Source: Desulfobacterales bacterium (GTDB taxonomy: Bacteria > Desulfobacterota > Desulfobacteria > Desulfobacterales > Desulfobacteraceae). Taken from it: 8,243 nt of DNA. The translations under genes and the position numbers were made by a program. Positions within the stretch are counted from its first letter, which is position 1. Each line of letters starts with the position of its first letter. Under the pieces are notes generated by a model. It was given only the letters and a program-made list of their open reading frames with translations. It made no database searches and was not told the origin of the DNA. Location of the stretch: positions 1-8,243 of the forward strand of contig JAKSBB010000242.1 of the NCBI GenBank assembly GCA_022361315.1, read 5' to 3'. This document shows positions 1-6,291 of this stretch, one piece after another.

Positions 1-2367
1 ATGACAGGACCGTACCCTGCCGTCACCCTGGCCTTTTCCAAAAAGAAAGGGACCAACGCTGTTACCGTTGCCCGGCGTATTCTGGATGAAGTGGCCGTGA
101 TGCAGGAGAAAATTATTCCGGATGATATTCGAATCCAGGTGACCCGGAACACCGGGGAAACAGCCAATGCAAAGGTAAACGAACTCCTGTCATCCCTGGG
201 ATTTGCCGTGATTTCGGTGGTGGTGCTGCTGGCACTTACCCTGGGATGGCGTGAGGCTGCGGTGGTGGCGCTGGCCGTACCCATCTCTTTTTCCCTGGCC
301 CTGTTCGTGAACTACATCTTCGGCTACACCATCAACCGGGTGACCCTCTTTGCCCTCATCCTTTCACTGGGGCTGGTGGTTGACGATCCCATAACCAACG
401 TGGATAACATCCAGCGACATATCCGGATGGCCGTCCTTACCCCGTTTCAGGCCACTGTTGCAGCGGTGCAGGAAGTGTTGCCCCCCGTGATCATGTCCAC
501 GGTGGCCATCATCGTCTGTTTTACCCCGCTGTTCTTCATCACCGGAATGATGGGACCCTATATGGCACCCATGGCGGTGAACGTTCCCCTCACCGTGACC
601 TTCTCCACCCTGGCCGCCCTGACCATCGTTCCCTGGGTCTCTTACCATTTGCTGAAACAGCGTAAACCGGCCGTAACTGAATCGCCAGACGGCTCACAGC
701 CCCCGGGCAGAGCCGCGAAAATCTACCGCGCCCTGCTCACCCCGTTTCTGGAAAAACGTTACCTTCGCATGGCCCTGGCTGCCATGATTATCCTGATGCT
801 TGCCGGCGCCGGTGCCCTGGCCGTATTTCGCCTGGTGCCCCTGAAACTTTTGCCCTTTGACAACAAAAATGAATTCCAGATCGTCATCGATCTGCCCGAA
901 GGGACCTCCCTGGAACATACCGACCGGGTGGTTCGGGAATTTGAAACCTATCTTGCCCGGGTCAACGAAGTCACCAACACCGTCTCCTACACCGGTATCG
1001 CCTCCCCCATGGACTTCAACGGCATGGTCCGCCACTACTTTATCCGCAAGGGCAGCCACCTGGCGGATATCCGGGTCAATCTGGCCCCCAAGGAGGTACG
1101 GGAGCAGCAAAGCCACACCATTCTCCTTCGGTTGCGAAAAGACCTGGAAGATATCGCCCGTCAGCACAACGCCGATATCCAGCTGGTGGAAGTCCCCCCC
1201 GGACCGCCGGTGCTGGCCACCCTGGTGGCTGAAATCTACGGCACCTACGATACGCCATACGAAGATCTGCTGAAACACGCCGGCGCCGTGAAAAGAATCA
1301 TGGAAACCGAGCCCTTTGTCACCGATGTCCAGATCATGACCGAAGATCCCAGTCCCAGGGTGGATATCCTTGTGGACCGGGAAAAGGCAGCCCTCCACGG
1401 TATCGATACCCGGGATATTCTGGATACGCTGGATGCGGCAGTGGGGGGCGCCACGCCTGCAAGCCTCCATCTGGAACGGGAGCGCCAGCCCCTGTGGATC
1501 AAAGTTATTCTGCCCAGGGCACAGCGGTCGGACCTCATCGCCCTGTCCAATCTTTCCATCCGTTCGGATAAAGGCCAACTCATCCCCCTGGCTGAACTGG
1601 CCCGTGTCCACCACACCGAAAACCAGCCGCCCATCTACCATAAAAATATGCGGCCCGTGGTCTATGTGACGGGTGAAATGGCAGGAAGAGCTCCTGGTGA
1701 AGCGGTTCTTGATATGATGGGCCGGCTGGAATCCATCCGGTTTGATCCTGATAATTTAAATCCCGGCAACTCGGGTCCTGTTTCAGATTCAGGCATCCGG
1801 GTGAAATGGTCCGGGGAGGGGGAGTGGAAGATTACCCTCCGGGTCTTCAGGGATATGGGCCTGGCCTTTGCCGCCGCCCTCATGGGCATCTATATTATCC
1901 TGGTGGTAAATACCGGTTCCTATTTCATGCCGGTTCTGATCATGATGGCCATCCCCCTGACAGTGCTGGGCATCATGCCGGGCTTTTTCATACTCAACCT
2001 CTTTCCGGCAGAGGTGGGGGGGTATTCAAATCCGGTGTTTTTCACAGCCACCAGCATGATCGGGATGATTGCCCTGGGCGGTATCGTGATCAGAAATTCC
2101 CTGGTGCTTATCGAGTTCATTCAGGAAGCTGTCCGGCGGGGCACTCCGTTCAGGGAGGCCATACTGGATTCCGGTGTGGTCCGGATGCGACCCATCCTGC
2201 TTACCGCTGCCACCACCGCCATCGGCGCCGCCCCCATCACCCTGGATCCGGTATTCTCCGGCCTGGCCTGGGCCTTGATTTTCGGTCTTTTTGCCTCCAC
2301 CCTGTTTACCCTGGTGGTCATTCCGGTCACCTATTACGCGGTTTACCGCCGCACAAATGAGGAATAA
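1..2367 (+). CDS. RND efflux transporter permease subunit (HAE1/AcrB-like), 5'-partial
   Basis: This is the inner-membrane, proton-driven component of a tripartite efflux pump, which exports small molecules through a periplasmic adaptor and outer-membrane channel not seen here. The 788 residues match the family from about AcrB residue 285 onward. Family members run to about 1,030-1,080 residues, so some 270 N-terminal residues lie off the left edge and the ATG at base 1 is very likely an internal Met. Visible in order: membrane helices at roughly 62-82, 87-107, 112-132, 158-180, 187-215 and 258-276; a large periplasmic domain at 280-605; then helices at about 612-634, 640-663, 676-705, 728-748 and 752-778. 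The proton-relay aspartate pair is D128-D129 in GLVVDDP. The position of AcrB Lys940 is R698 (IVIRNSLVLIEF), which I recall as normal for this subgroup. The substrate cannot be told. It is probably co-transcribed with the small membrane gene that follows. Confidence 0.93.
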   Translation: MTGPYPAVTLAFSKKKGTNAVTVARRILDEVAVMQEKIIPDDIRIQVTRNTGETANAKVNELLSSLGFAVISVVVLLALTLGWREAAVVALAVPISFSLALFVNYIFGYTINRVTLFALILSLGLVVDDPITNVDNIQRHIRMAVLTPFQATVAAVQEVLPPVIMSTVAIIVCFTPLFFITGMMGPYMAPMAVNVPLTVTFSTLAALTIVPWVSYHLLKQRKPAVTESPDGSQPPGRAAKIYRALLTPFLEKRYLRMALAAMIILMLAGAGALAVFRLVPLKLLPFDNKNEFQIVIDLPEGTSLEHTDRVVREFETYLARVNEVTNTVSYTGIASPMDFNGMVRHYFIRKGSHLADIRVNLAPKEVREQQSHTILLRLRKDLEDIARQHNADIQLVEVPPGPPVLATLVAEIYGTYDTPYEDLLKHAGAVKRIMETEPFVTDVQIMTEDPSPRVDILVDREKAALHGIDTRDILDTLDAAVGGATPASLHLERERQPLWIKVILPRAQRSDLIALSNLSIRSDKGQLIPLAELARVHHTENQPPIYHKNMRPVVYVTGEMAGRAPGEAVLDMMGRLESIRFDPDNLNPGNSGPVSDSGIRVKWSGEGEWKITLRVFRDMGLAFAAALMGIYIILVVNTGSYFMPVLIMMAIPLTVLGIMPGFFILNLFPAEVGGYSNPVFFTATSMIGMIALGGIVIRNSLVLIEFIQEAVRRGTPFREAILDSGVVRMRPILLTAATTAIGAAPITLDPVFSGLAWALIFGLFASTLFTLVVIPVTYYAVYRRTNEE
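2359..2364 (+). promoter_or_regulatory. Ribosome binding site of the DUF2892 gene
   Basis: GAGGAA overlaps the last codons of the RND gene and lies 7 nt before the ATG at 2372. It favours that start over the in-frame ATG at 2357, which has no comparable upstream site, and over the ATG at 2378. Confidence 0.6.
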
Positions 2368-2371
2368 CCTG

Positions 2372-2566
2372 ATGACAATGGAAAACTATATTCGTGCCAT
2401 TGCCGGCACCTTTATCCTGGCATCTGTGGCCCTGGGCCACCTGGTCTCTCCGTATTTTTATTTATTTACCGCCTTTGTGGGACTGAATCTTCTCCAATCC
2501 GCTTTTACCGGATTCTGCCCCATGGAAAATATACTGGATAAGGTGTTCAACATTCCCAGGGAATAA
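2372..2566 (+). CDS. Small DUF2892 / YgaP-type transmembrane protein
   Basis: A 64-residue membrane protein of the DUF2892 family, the same fold as the membrane domain of the rhodanese YgaP but here free-standing. It begins MTMENYIRAIAG, has two hydrophobic stretches at about residues 8-24 and 27-45, and ends with the family's conserved Gly-Phe-Cys-Pro motif (C49, P50) followed by an amphipathic tail. Length is normal for a stand-alone member. The start at 2372 was chosen for its GAGGAA ribosome site; ATG 2378 would remove only two residues. It begins 4 nt after the RND stop codon, so it is very likely translated from the same transcript. The molecular function of stand-alone DUF2892 proteins is not established. 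A role beside the pump is an inference from position alone. Confidence 0.85.
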   Translation: MTMENYIRAIAGTFILASVALGHLVSPYFYLFTAFVGLNLLQSAFTGFCPMENILDKVFNIPRE

Positions 2567-2575
2567 GATGGGAAA

Positions 2576-2607
2576 AAGCATGGGATTGACATACCAATCA
2601 CATGCTT
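2576..2607 (+). repeat. Imperfect palindrome overlapping a -35 box
   Basis: The arms are AAGCATG (2576-2582) plus GATTG (2584-2588), mirrored by CAATC (2595-2599) plus CATGCTT (2601-2607), around a 6-nt centre ACATAC. Twelve of thirteen arm positions pair; the exception is G2583 opposite A2600. It lies 9 nt after the DUF2892 stop. No T-run follows it on the plus strand, so it is a poor intrinsic terminator for the upstream genes. On the minus strand it is followed by five Ts, but no minus-strand gene runs into it. Its right end overlaps the -35 hexamer at 2606-2611, so an operator for a dimeric regulator is the reading I prefer. A transcript-end or stability hairpin is the alternative. Confidence 0.6.
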
Positions 2608-2634
2608 GACATGCCAGCCGCTCTACCTTACACT
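2606..2634 (+). promoter_or_regulatory. Predicted sigma70-type promoter of the HD-GYP regulator gene
   Basis: A perfect TTGACA at 2606-2611 is followed after exactly 17 nt by TACACT at 2629-2634, four of six to the TATAAT consensus. Transcription would start near 2641 and leave a leader of about 57 nt before the ATG at 2698. The rest of the leader shows no long hairpin, only the short symmetrical GATTTACAATC at 2666-2676. Confidence 0.55.
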
Positions 2635-2697
2635 TGAGGAATCCACCTGCGATAAACGTATTACGGATTTACAATCAGCATCTAAACTGGAGCGAAT

Positions 2698-4266
2698 ATG
2701 AAAGATTCCTCATTGGTTTTTAAGCCGGAAGAGGCTGACCCTTCCATGGAAGGGCCGGAGAAAAAGCCGTGGAAAATCCTCATTGTTGACGATGAGCCGG
2801 AAGTTCATACCGCTACCAAACTGGTTCTGGATGATTTTGATTTTGAGGGTGCCGGCCTGGAATTTCTCTCCGCCTATTCAGGCAAAGAGGCCGTAAAAAT
2901 CATGGAAATCCACGAGGATATTGCCGTGATTCTTCTGGATGTGGTTATGGAAACCCAGCATGCCGGGCTTGAGGTGGCTCGTAAGGTAAGGGAAAACCTT
3001 AAGAACAAGGTTGTCCGCATCATCCTCAGAACCGGTCAGCCCGGCCAGGCACCGGAACGCAAGGTGATTGTCGAATACGATATCAACGATTACAAGCAGA
3101 AGACCGATATGACGGCCCAACGGCTGTTCACCGCCATATATACGGCCATCCGTTCCTTTCGGGACATCCAGGCCATTGAAAAGAACAGAACCGGCCTTCG
3201 GTACATTATCGAAGCCTCTGGGGACCTGTTCAAACAGCAGTCCATTAAACGGCTGGCCCAGGGGGTGCTCACCCAGATGTCCGCCCTGTTCAGACTTCAG
3301 GACTCCATCTATATCCGCAACGAAGGCTTTACCCTGACCCAGGGGCCTGAGGGGGACTGCGAATTTATCGCCGCCACCGGGAAATTCGGCGGTGGATGCG
3401 GCCCAACCGGATGTAAAATCAAGGATACGGAATTGGAACAGCAGTTCCGCCAGGTGATCCGGGATAAGAAAAGCCGGTATTTCGGGGACAACTTCGTGGG
3501 CTATTTTCCCACCCAGAAGAAGAAACATCACATCCTTTACCTGGAAGGCTGCGGCGCAGATATGAACCCGGAGCACGAGGATCTTCTGGATATCTTTACC
3601 CGGAATGTGGGGGTGGCCTTTGACAACCGCTACCTGAACCAGGAAATAAAGGAAACCCAGCAGGAAATCATCCATCTTCTGGGGGAACTGGTGGAAAGCC
3701 GGTCCAAGGAAACGGCCTACCACGTTATCCGGGTGGGGGAATACATTGATGTGCTGGGAAAGGCCGCCGGGTATGCCACCAGGGAAATCGCCCTGATCAA
3801 AGCCGCCTGTCCCATGCACGATATCGGTAAAATGGCCATCCCGGACGCCATTCTGATGAAACCGGGTAAGCTCACCGCCGACGAATTCAACGTGATGAAG
3901 ACCCATACGGAAATCGGCCATAAAATTTTGTCCACCTCCCGTCGTAAGCTGCTGAAGATGGCCGCCACCATCGCCTACACCCACCACGAGCGCTGGAACG
4001 GCACCGGCTATCCCAGGGGTCTCAAAGGTGTGGAAATTCCCCTGGCGGGCCGCCTCACCTGCCTGGCGGATATCTTTGATGCCCTGAGCAGCGAACGGGT
4101 GTACAAGGAAGCCTGGGCTTTAGATAAGGTGTTTCACTATATCAAAGAAGAAAAGGGCAGGATCTTTGACCCCCACCTGGTGGATGCCGCCTTTGACGTC
4201 AGGGACCGTATCGTTGAAATAAGAGAAACCTATACGGACCATCCCCTTACCCCGTCCCAGGCCTGA
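2698..4266 (+). CDS. Response regulator: receiver + DUF3369 + HD-GYP (predicted c-di-GMP phosphodiesterase)
   Basis: A cytoplasmic 522-residue two-component output protein. Residues about 25-155 form a receiver domain with the acidic pair D31-D32, phospho-acceptor D81 (ILLDVVMET) and the probable conserved lysine K136. Residues about 160-318 are DUF3369, a GAF-like sensory linker typical of this architecture. Residues about 320-505 are an HD-GYP domain with H342 (HVIRV), the H374-D375 pair (HDIGK), H403, H429-H430 and G437-Y438-P439. The metal-binding set looks complete, so it should hydrolyse cyclic di-GMP, with phosphorylation or a DUF3369 ligand as the control. The usual GIPD after the HD motif is AIPD (A380), a mild change. 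DUF3369 carries cysteines C221, C234, C239 and C285. The start is supported by GGAG at 2689-2692, 5 nt before the ATG. No partner histidine kinase lies in the window, and the gene has its own promoter. Confidence 0.95.
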   Translation: MKDSSLVFKPEEADPSMEGPEKKPWKILIVDDEPEVHTATKLVLDDFDFEGAGLEFLSAYSGKEAVKIMEIHEDIAVILLDVVMETQHAGLEVARKVRENLKNKVVRIILRTGQPGQAPERKVIVEYDINDYKQKTDMTAQRLFTAIYTAIRSFRDIQAIEKNRTGLRYIIEASGDLFKQQSIKRLAQGVLTQMSALFRLQDSIYIRNEGFTLTQGPEGDCEFIAATGKFGGGCGPTGCKIKDTELEQQFRQVIRDKKSRYFGDNFVGYFPTQKKKHHILYLEGCGADMNPEHEDLLDIFTRNVGVAFDNRYLNQEIKETQQEIIHLLGELVESRSKETAYHVIRVGEYIDVLGKAAGYATREIALIKAACPMHDIGKMAIPDAILMKPGKLTADEFNVMKTHTEIGHKILSTSRRKLLKMAATIAYTHHERWNGTGYPRGLKGVEIPLAGRLTCLADIFDALSSERVYKEAWALDKVFHYIKEEKGRIFDPHLVDAAFDVRDRIVEIRETYTDHPLTPSQA

Positions 4267-4312
4267 TCCCTATCCTCTGAAACAAACATTCTCTCGTCAT
4301 CTCATGTTTATC

Positions 4313-4342
4313 TTGAAATCTGTACCCATCTATTTTTATATT
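4313..4342 (+). promoter_or_regulatory. Predicted sigma70-type promoter of the flavoprotein-MocR-MATE operon
   Basis: TTGAAA at 4313-4318 (five of six to consensus) is followed after 18 nt by TATATT at 4337-4342 (five of six). Transcription would begin near 4349, giving a leader of about 70 nt. A second possible -10, TACAAT at 4361-4366, has no convincing -35. This is the only good promoter before the three tightly packed genes. Confidence 0.5.
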
Positions 4343-4364
4343 TCTGGGTCTTTAAACAGGTACA
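4321..4364 (+). promoter_or_regulatory. Inverted repeats flanking the -10, possible operator
   Basis: TGTACC at 4321-4326 is mirrored by GGTACA at 4359-4364. Between them ACCCA (4324-4328) is mirrored by TGGGT (4345-4349). The arms bracket the predicted -10 box and the likely transcription start, which is where a MocR-family regulator encoded in the same operon could bind. Arms of 5-6 bp can arise by chance, so this is only a candidate. Confidence 0.25.
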
Positions 4365-4404
4365 ATTTACGTGTATGGTGCTTGGGAATATTAACACCCC
4401 AAAA

Positions 4405-4411
4405 AAAGGAG
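4405..4411 (+). promoter_or_regulatory. Ribosome binding site of the Nim-like flavoprotein gene
   Basis: AAAGGAG lies 8 nt before the ATG at 4420. It decides the start over the in-frame ATG at 4375, which would add 15 residues unlike the family and has no ribosome site. Confidence 0.75.
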
Positions 4412-4419
4412 ACCGGACC

Positions 4420-4884
4420 ATGCACCGGAAAATGAGAAGAAAAGACAAGGCCATGAGCGACGAAGCAGCTGTTGAGATATTGAAATCAGGGGATACAGGT
4501 ATTCTGGCCACGGCAGGGGAAGACGGATTCCCCTATGCCGTCCCGTTAAACTATGCCTACCATGATAATGCCATCTATTTCCACTGCGCCCTTGACGGTC
4601 ATAAGATAGACAATATGCGGTTCAATCCCAAAGTATCTTTCTGTGTTACAGGGGATACATCACTTGTACCGGAGGAGTTCAGCACCCGGTTCAAAAGCGT
4701 TGTTATTTTCGGAACGGCAGAGGAAGCCCTGGATGAAGACAAACGGGAGGGCCTCAGAATACTGATCCGCCGCCTCTGCCCGGATCATATCCCGGCCGGA
4801 GAAACCTATATTAAAAATGCCGAAGACAAAACCCGGGTGTTCAGAATCGGAATTGAACAGATGTCGGGCAAGGAAGCAAAATAA
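4420..4884 (+). CDS. Nim-like / pyridoxamine 5'-phosphate oxidase-fold flavoprotein
   Basis: A soluble 154-residue protein of the split-barrel FMN-binding superfamily, closest in pattern to the NimA-like group named for 5-nitroimidazole resistance. Family features in order: the basic start MHRKMRRKDKAMSDEAA; ILATAGEDGFPYAVPLNYAY (about 28-47), the first barrel strands; IYFHCALDGHKIDNMRFNPKVSFCV (about 52-76), the expected flavin or heme contact region; VPEEFSTRFKSVVIFGTAE (about 83-101); and the closing IEQMSGKEAK. Length is full for the family. Such proteins usually act on small redox-active molecules as flavin reductases, but drug resistance cannot be assumed from fold alone. It is first in an operon with a MocR regulator (12-nt gap) and a MATE exporter, which suggests a detoxification or metabolite-handling role. 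It is probably not a true PdxH, since it is shorter and lacks that enzyme's pattern. Confidence 0.88.
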   Translation: MHRKMRRKDKAMSDEAAVEILKSGDTGILATAGEDGFPYAVPLNYAYHDNAIYFHCALDGHKIDNMRFNPKVSFCVTGDTSLVPEEFSTRFKSVVIFGTAEEALDEDKREGLRILIRRLCPDHIPAGETYIKNAEDKTRVFRIGIEQMSGKEAK

Positions 4885-4886
4885 AA

Positions 4887-4890
4887 GGAG
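4887..4890 (+). promoter_or_regulatory. Ribosome binding site supporting the TTG start of the MocR gene
   Basis: GGAG within AAAAGGAGA lies 6 nt before the TTG at 4897. There is no early ATG or GTG in frame: the regulator's DNA-binding domain begins almost at once, so TTG is the only start that keeps it whole. Confidence 0.7.
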
Positions 4891-4896
4891 AGATCC

Positions 4897-6291
4897 TTGA
4901 TCGTCCTGAAAAACGAGAAAGGTGCACCGCTCTACCTTCAAATCTACGAGCAGGTGAAAGACAAGGTCATCTCCGGAAATATCCGGCCGGAGTCACGAAT
5001 GCCCTCCATCCGTGCCTTTTCAGACACACTTGGTGTCAGTAAGAATACGGTTACCGCTGCCTATCAGCAATTGTGTGACGAAGGCTACCTGACCAACCGG
5101 TCCCGCAGCGGATTCTACGTCAGAGAATTGTCCTATCCGCCACCGGTAACCCGTGACCTCCGGCCGGAATCCACCAGATCCGCTGATTCAGCACCTGAGT
5201 CCGCCTATGACTTCAGGTACGGGGGAATTCACCCCGGCGATTTTCCCATCAATACCTGGCGCCGTCTTTCCGGCAGGCTCATGTCTAAGGAAAACCTCCG
5301 GAAAATGGTGTCCTACCCCGCGCCAACGGGTGAACCCGGTTTGAAACAGGCCATAGGGGAGTATCTGGCCAATTCACGGGGGGTGTCCTGCCTGCCGGAG
5401 CAGATCGTTATCTGCTCCGGTACACAGCAGTGCCTGGACCTTGTCTGCTGTATGCTGAAAAAGGATCACACGGCCGTGGCCATGGAGGATCCGGGGTATG
5501 ACGGTGCCCGGGTGGTATTCCGGAACAACGGGTTTCAGATTGTCCCCATCCCCGTTGAATCCGGGGGCATCCGTATCAATGAATTGGAAAAAATATCTGC
5601 ACGCCTGCTGTACGTTACCCCCTCCCGCCAGTTTCCCACCGGAGAAATCATGCCCATTCGCCGCAGAATACGGCTTTTGGAATGGGCTGCCCACCACAAT
5701 GCCGTCATCATTGAAGACGACTACGACAGTGAGTTCAGGTATACGGGAAAACCGATCCCTGCCATTCAGGGGATTGACAGCCGGGGTCATGTCATCTACA
5801 CGGGAACTTTTTCCAGGTCCCTGTCCCCGGCCCTGCGGATGAGCTATATGGTCATCCCGCTGAACCTGATGGAAACCTACCGGATGTTTTTCCGGCAATA
5901 CCACACCTTTGTTCCCTGGACGGAACAGGCCATTGTGGAGACCTTCATCAGGGAAGGACACTGGGACAGGCACCTGAGACGGCTGAGGCTGGCCAACAAG
6001 CGGCGGCATGACACCCTGATGGATGCCATAGACCGCCATCTGGGAGATACGGTCTCCATCATCGGCAGAGATGCGGGCCTGCATGTTCTGATGGCGGTAC
6101 GGTCCCGGTTTTCGGAACGGGAACTCCTCTCCCGGGCGGAACAGAAAGGGGTTATTCTGGGTGGGGTAGAACGGTACTGGATCCGGAAGGACCTTTATAC
6201 ACAGCCGGCCGTACTGGTGGGGTACAGCGGTGTAAACCCCGAGGACCTGGAAAAGGGCATCCACCTGTTGAAAGAAGCATGGAATGCGTAA
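4897..6291 (+). CDS. MocR-family (GntR/PdxR-like) transcription regulator lacking the PLP lysine
   Basis: A 464-residue DNA-binding regulator that normally senses pyridoxal phosphate or an amino-acid adduct through a degenerate aminotransferase domain. Residues about 8-75 are a GntR winged helix (PLYLQIYEQVKDKVISG, then SRMPSIRAFSDTLGVSKNTV). A linker of about 78-104 leads to a fold-type I aminotransferase domain (about 105-464). Conserved parts include AYLANSRGV-like 155-163, SGTQQCLDL (174-182), EDPGYDGAR (197-205), IEDDYDSEFRY (272-282) and AGLHVL (393-398). The lysine motif GTFSKSLSPALR reads GTFSRSLSPALR, with R307 (codon AGG) replacing the Schiff-base lysine, and TPSHQ reads TPSRQ (R244). 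The frame is otherwise intact and full length, so this is not an obvious pseudogene. It starts with TTG 12 nt after the flavoprotein stop and overlaps the MATE start by 8 nt. It probably regulates its own operon. Confidence 0.93.
   Translation: MIVLKNEKGAPLYLQIYEQVKDKVISGNIRPESRMPSIRAFSDTLGVSKNTVTAAYQQLCDEGYLTNRSRSGFYVRELSYPPPVTRDLRPESTRSADSAPESAYDFRYGGIHPGDFPINTWRRLSGRLMSKENLRKMVSYPAPTGEPGLKQAIGEYLANSRGVSCLPEQIVICSGTQQCLDLVCCMLKKDHTAVAMEDPGYDGARVVFRNNGFQIVPIPVESGGIRINELEKISARLLYVTPSRQFPTGEIMPIRRRIRLLEWAAHHNAVIIEDDYDSEFRYTGKPIPAIQGIDSRGHVIYTGTFSRSLSPALRMSYMVIPLNLMETYRMFFRQYHTFVPWTEQAIVETFIREGHWDRHLRRLRLANKRRHDTLMDAIDRHLGDTVSIIGRDAGLHVLMAVRSRFSERELLSRAEQKGVILGGVERYWIRKDLYTQPAVLVGYSGVNPEDLEKGIHLLKEAWNA

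Larger units (their letters stand above)
4267..4419 (+). other. Intergenic region before the flavoprotein-MocR-MATE operon
   Basis: This AT-rich stretch of 153 nt separates the HD-GYP gene from the next operon. I see no intrinsic terminator just after the HD-GYP stop codon (4264-4266). It holds a predicted promoter, short inverted repeats around it, and the ribosome site of the flavoprotein gene. I found no coding sequence in it. Confidence 0.7.

Noticed and set aside
1..3. RND gene as a truncated pseudogene starting at base 1
   Set aside because: The missing N-terminus coincides with the window edge, and the first residues match the middle of the family. It is an edge effect.
694..1641. Long open frame on the minus strand inside the RND gene
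   Set aside because: It is antisense to a clearly conserved transporter, reads as low-complexity Gly/His/Asp-rich sequence, matches no family, and follows from the codon bias of the plus-strand gene.
2092..2094. Arginine at the AcrB Lys940 position of the RND pump as a possible loss of proton coupling
   Set aside because: The aspartate pair is intact and I recall the IVxRNSxLLxxF pattern as the normal state of a large RND subgroup, so it is not unusual.
2357..2359. Earlier in-frame ATG for the DUF2892 gene, overlapping the RND gene
   Set aside because: It would place the good GAGGAA ribosome site inside the coding region and add MRNNL, which is not family-like. The ATG at 2372 fits better.
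2586..2591. First TTGACA as the -35 of the HD-GYP promoter
   Set aside because: At 16-18 nt downstream there is nothing like a -10 box; the second TTGACA has a good one at 17 nt.
2576..2607. Palindrome as an intrinsic terminator of the pump operon
   Set aside because: No T-run follows it on the plus strand; the T-run lies only on the minus-strand side, where no gene needs it. I kept it as a candidate operator instead.
2878..3987. A 369-codon open frame on the minus strand inside the HD-GYP gene
   Set aside because: Length alone is impressive, but it is fully antisense to conserved receiver/DUF3369/HD-GYP motifs and its translation shows no recognisable domain.
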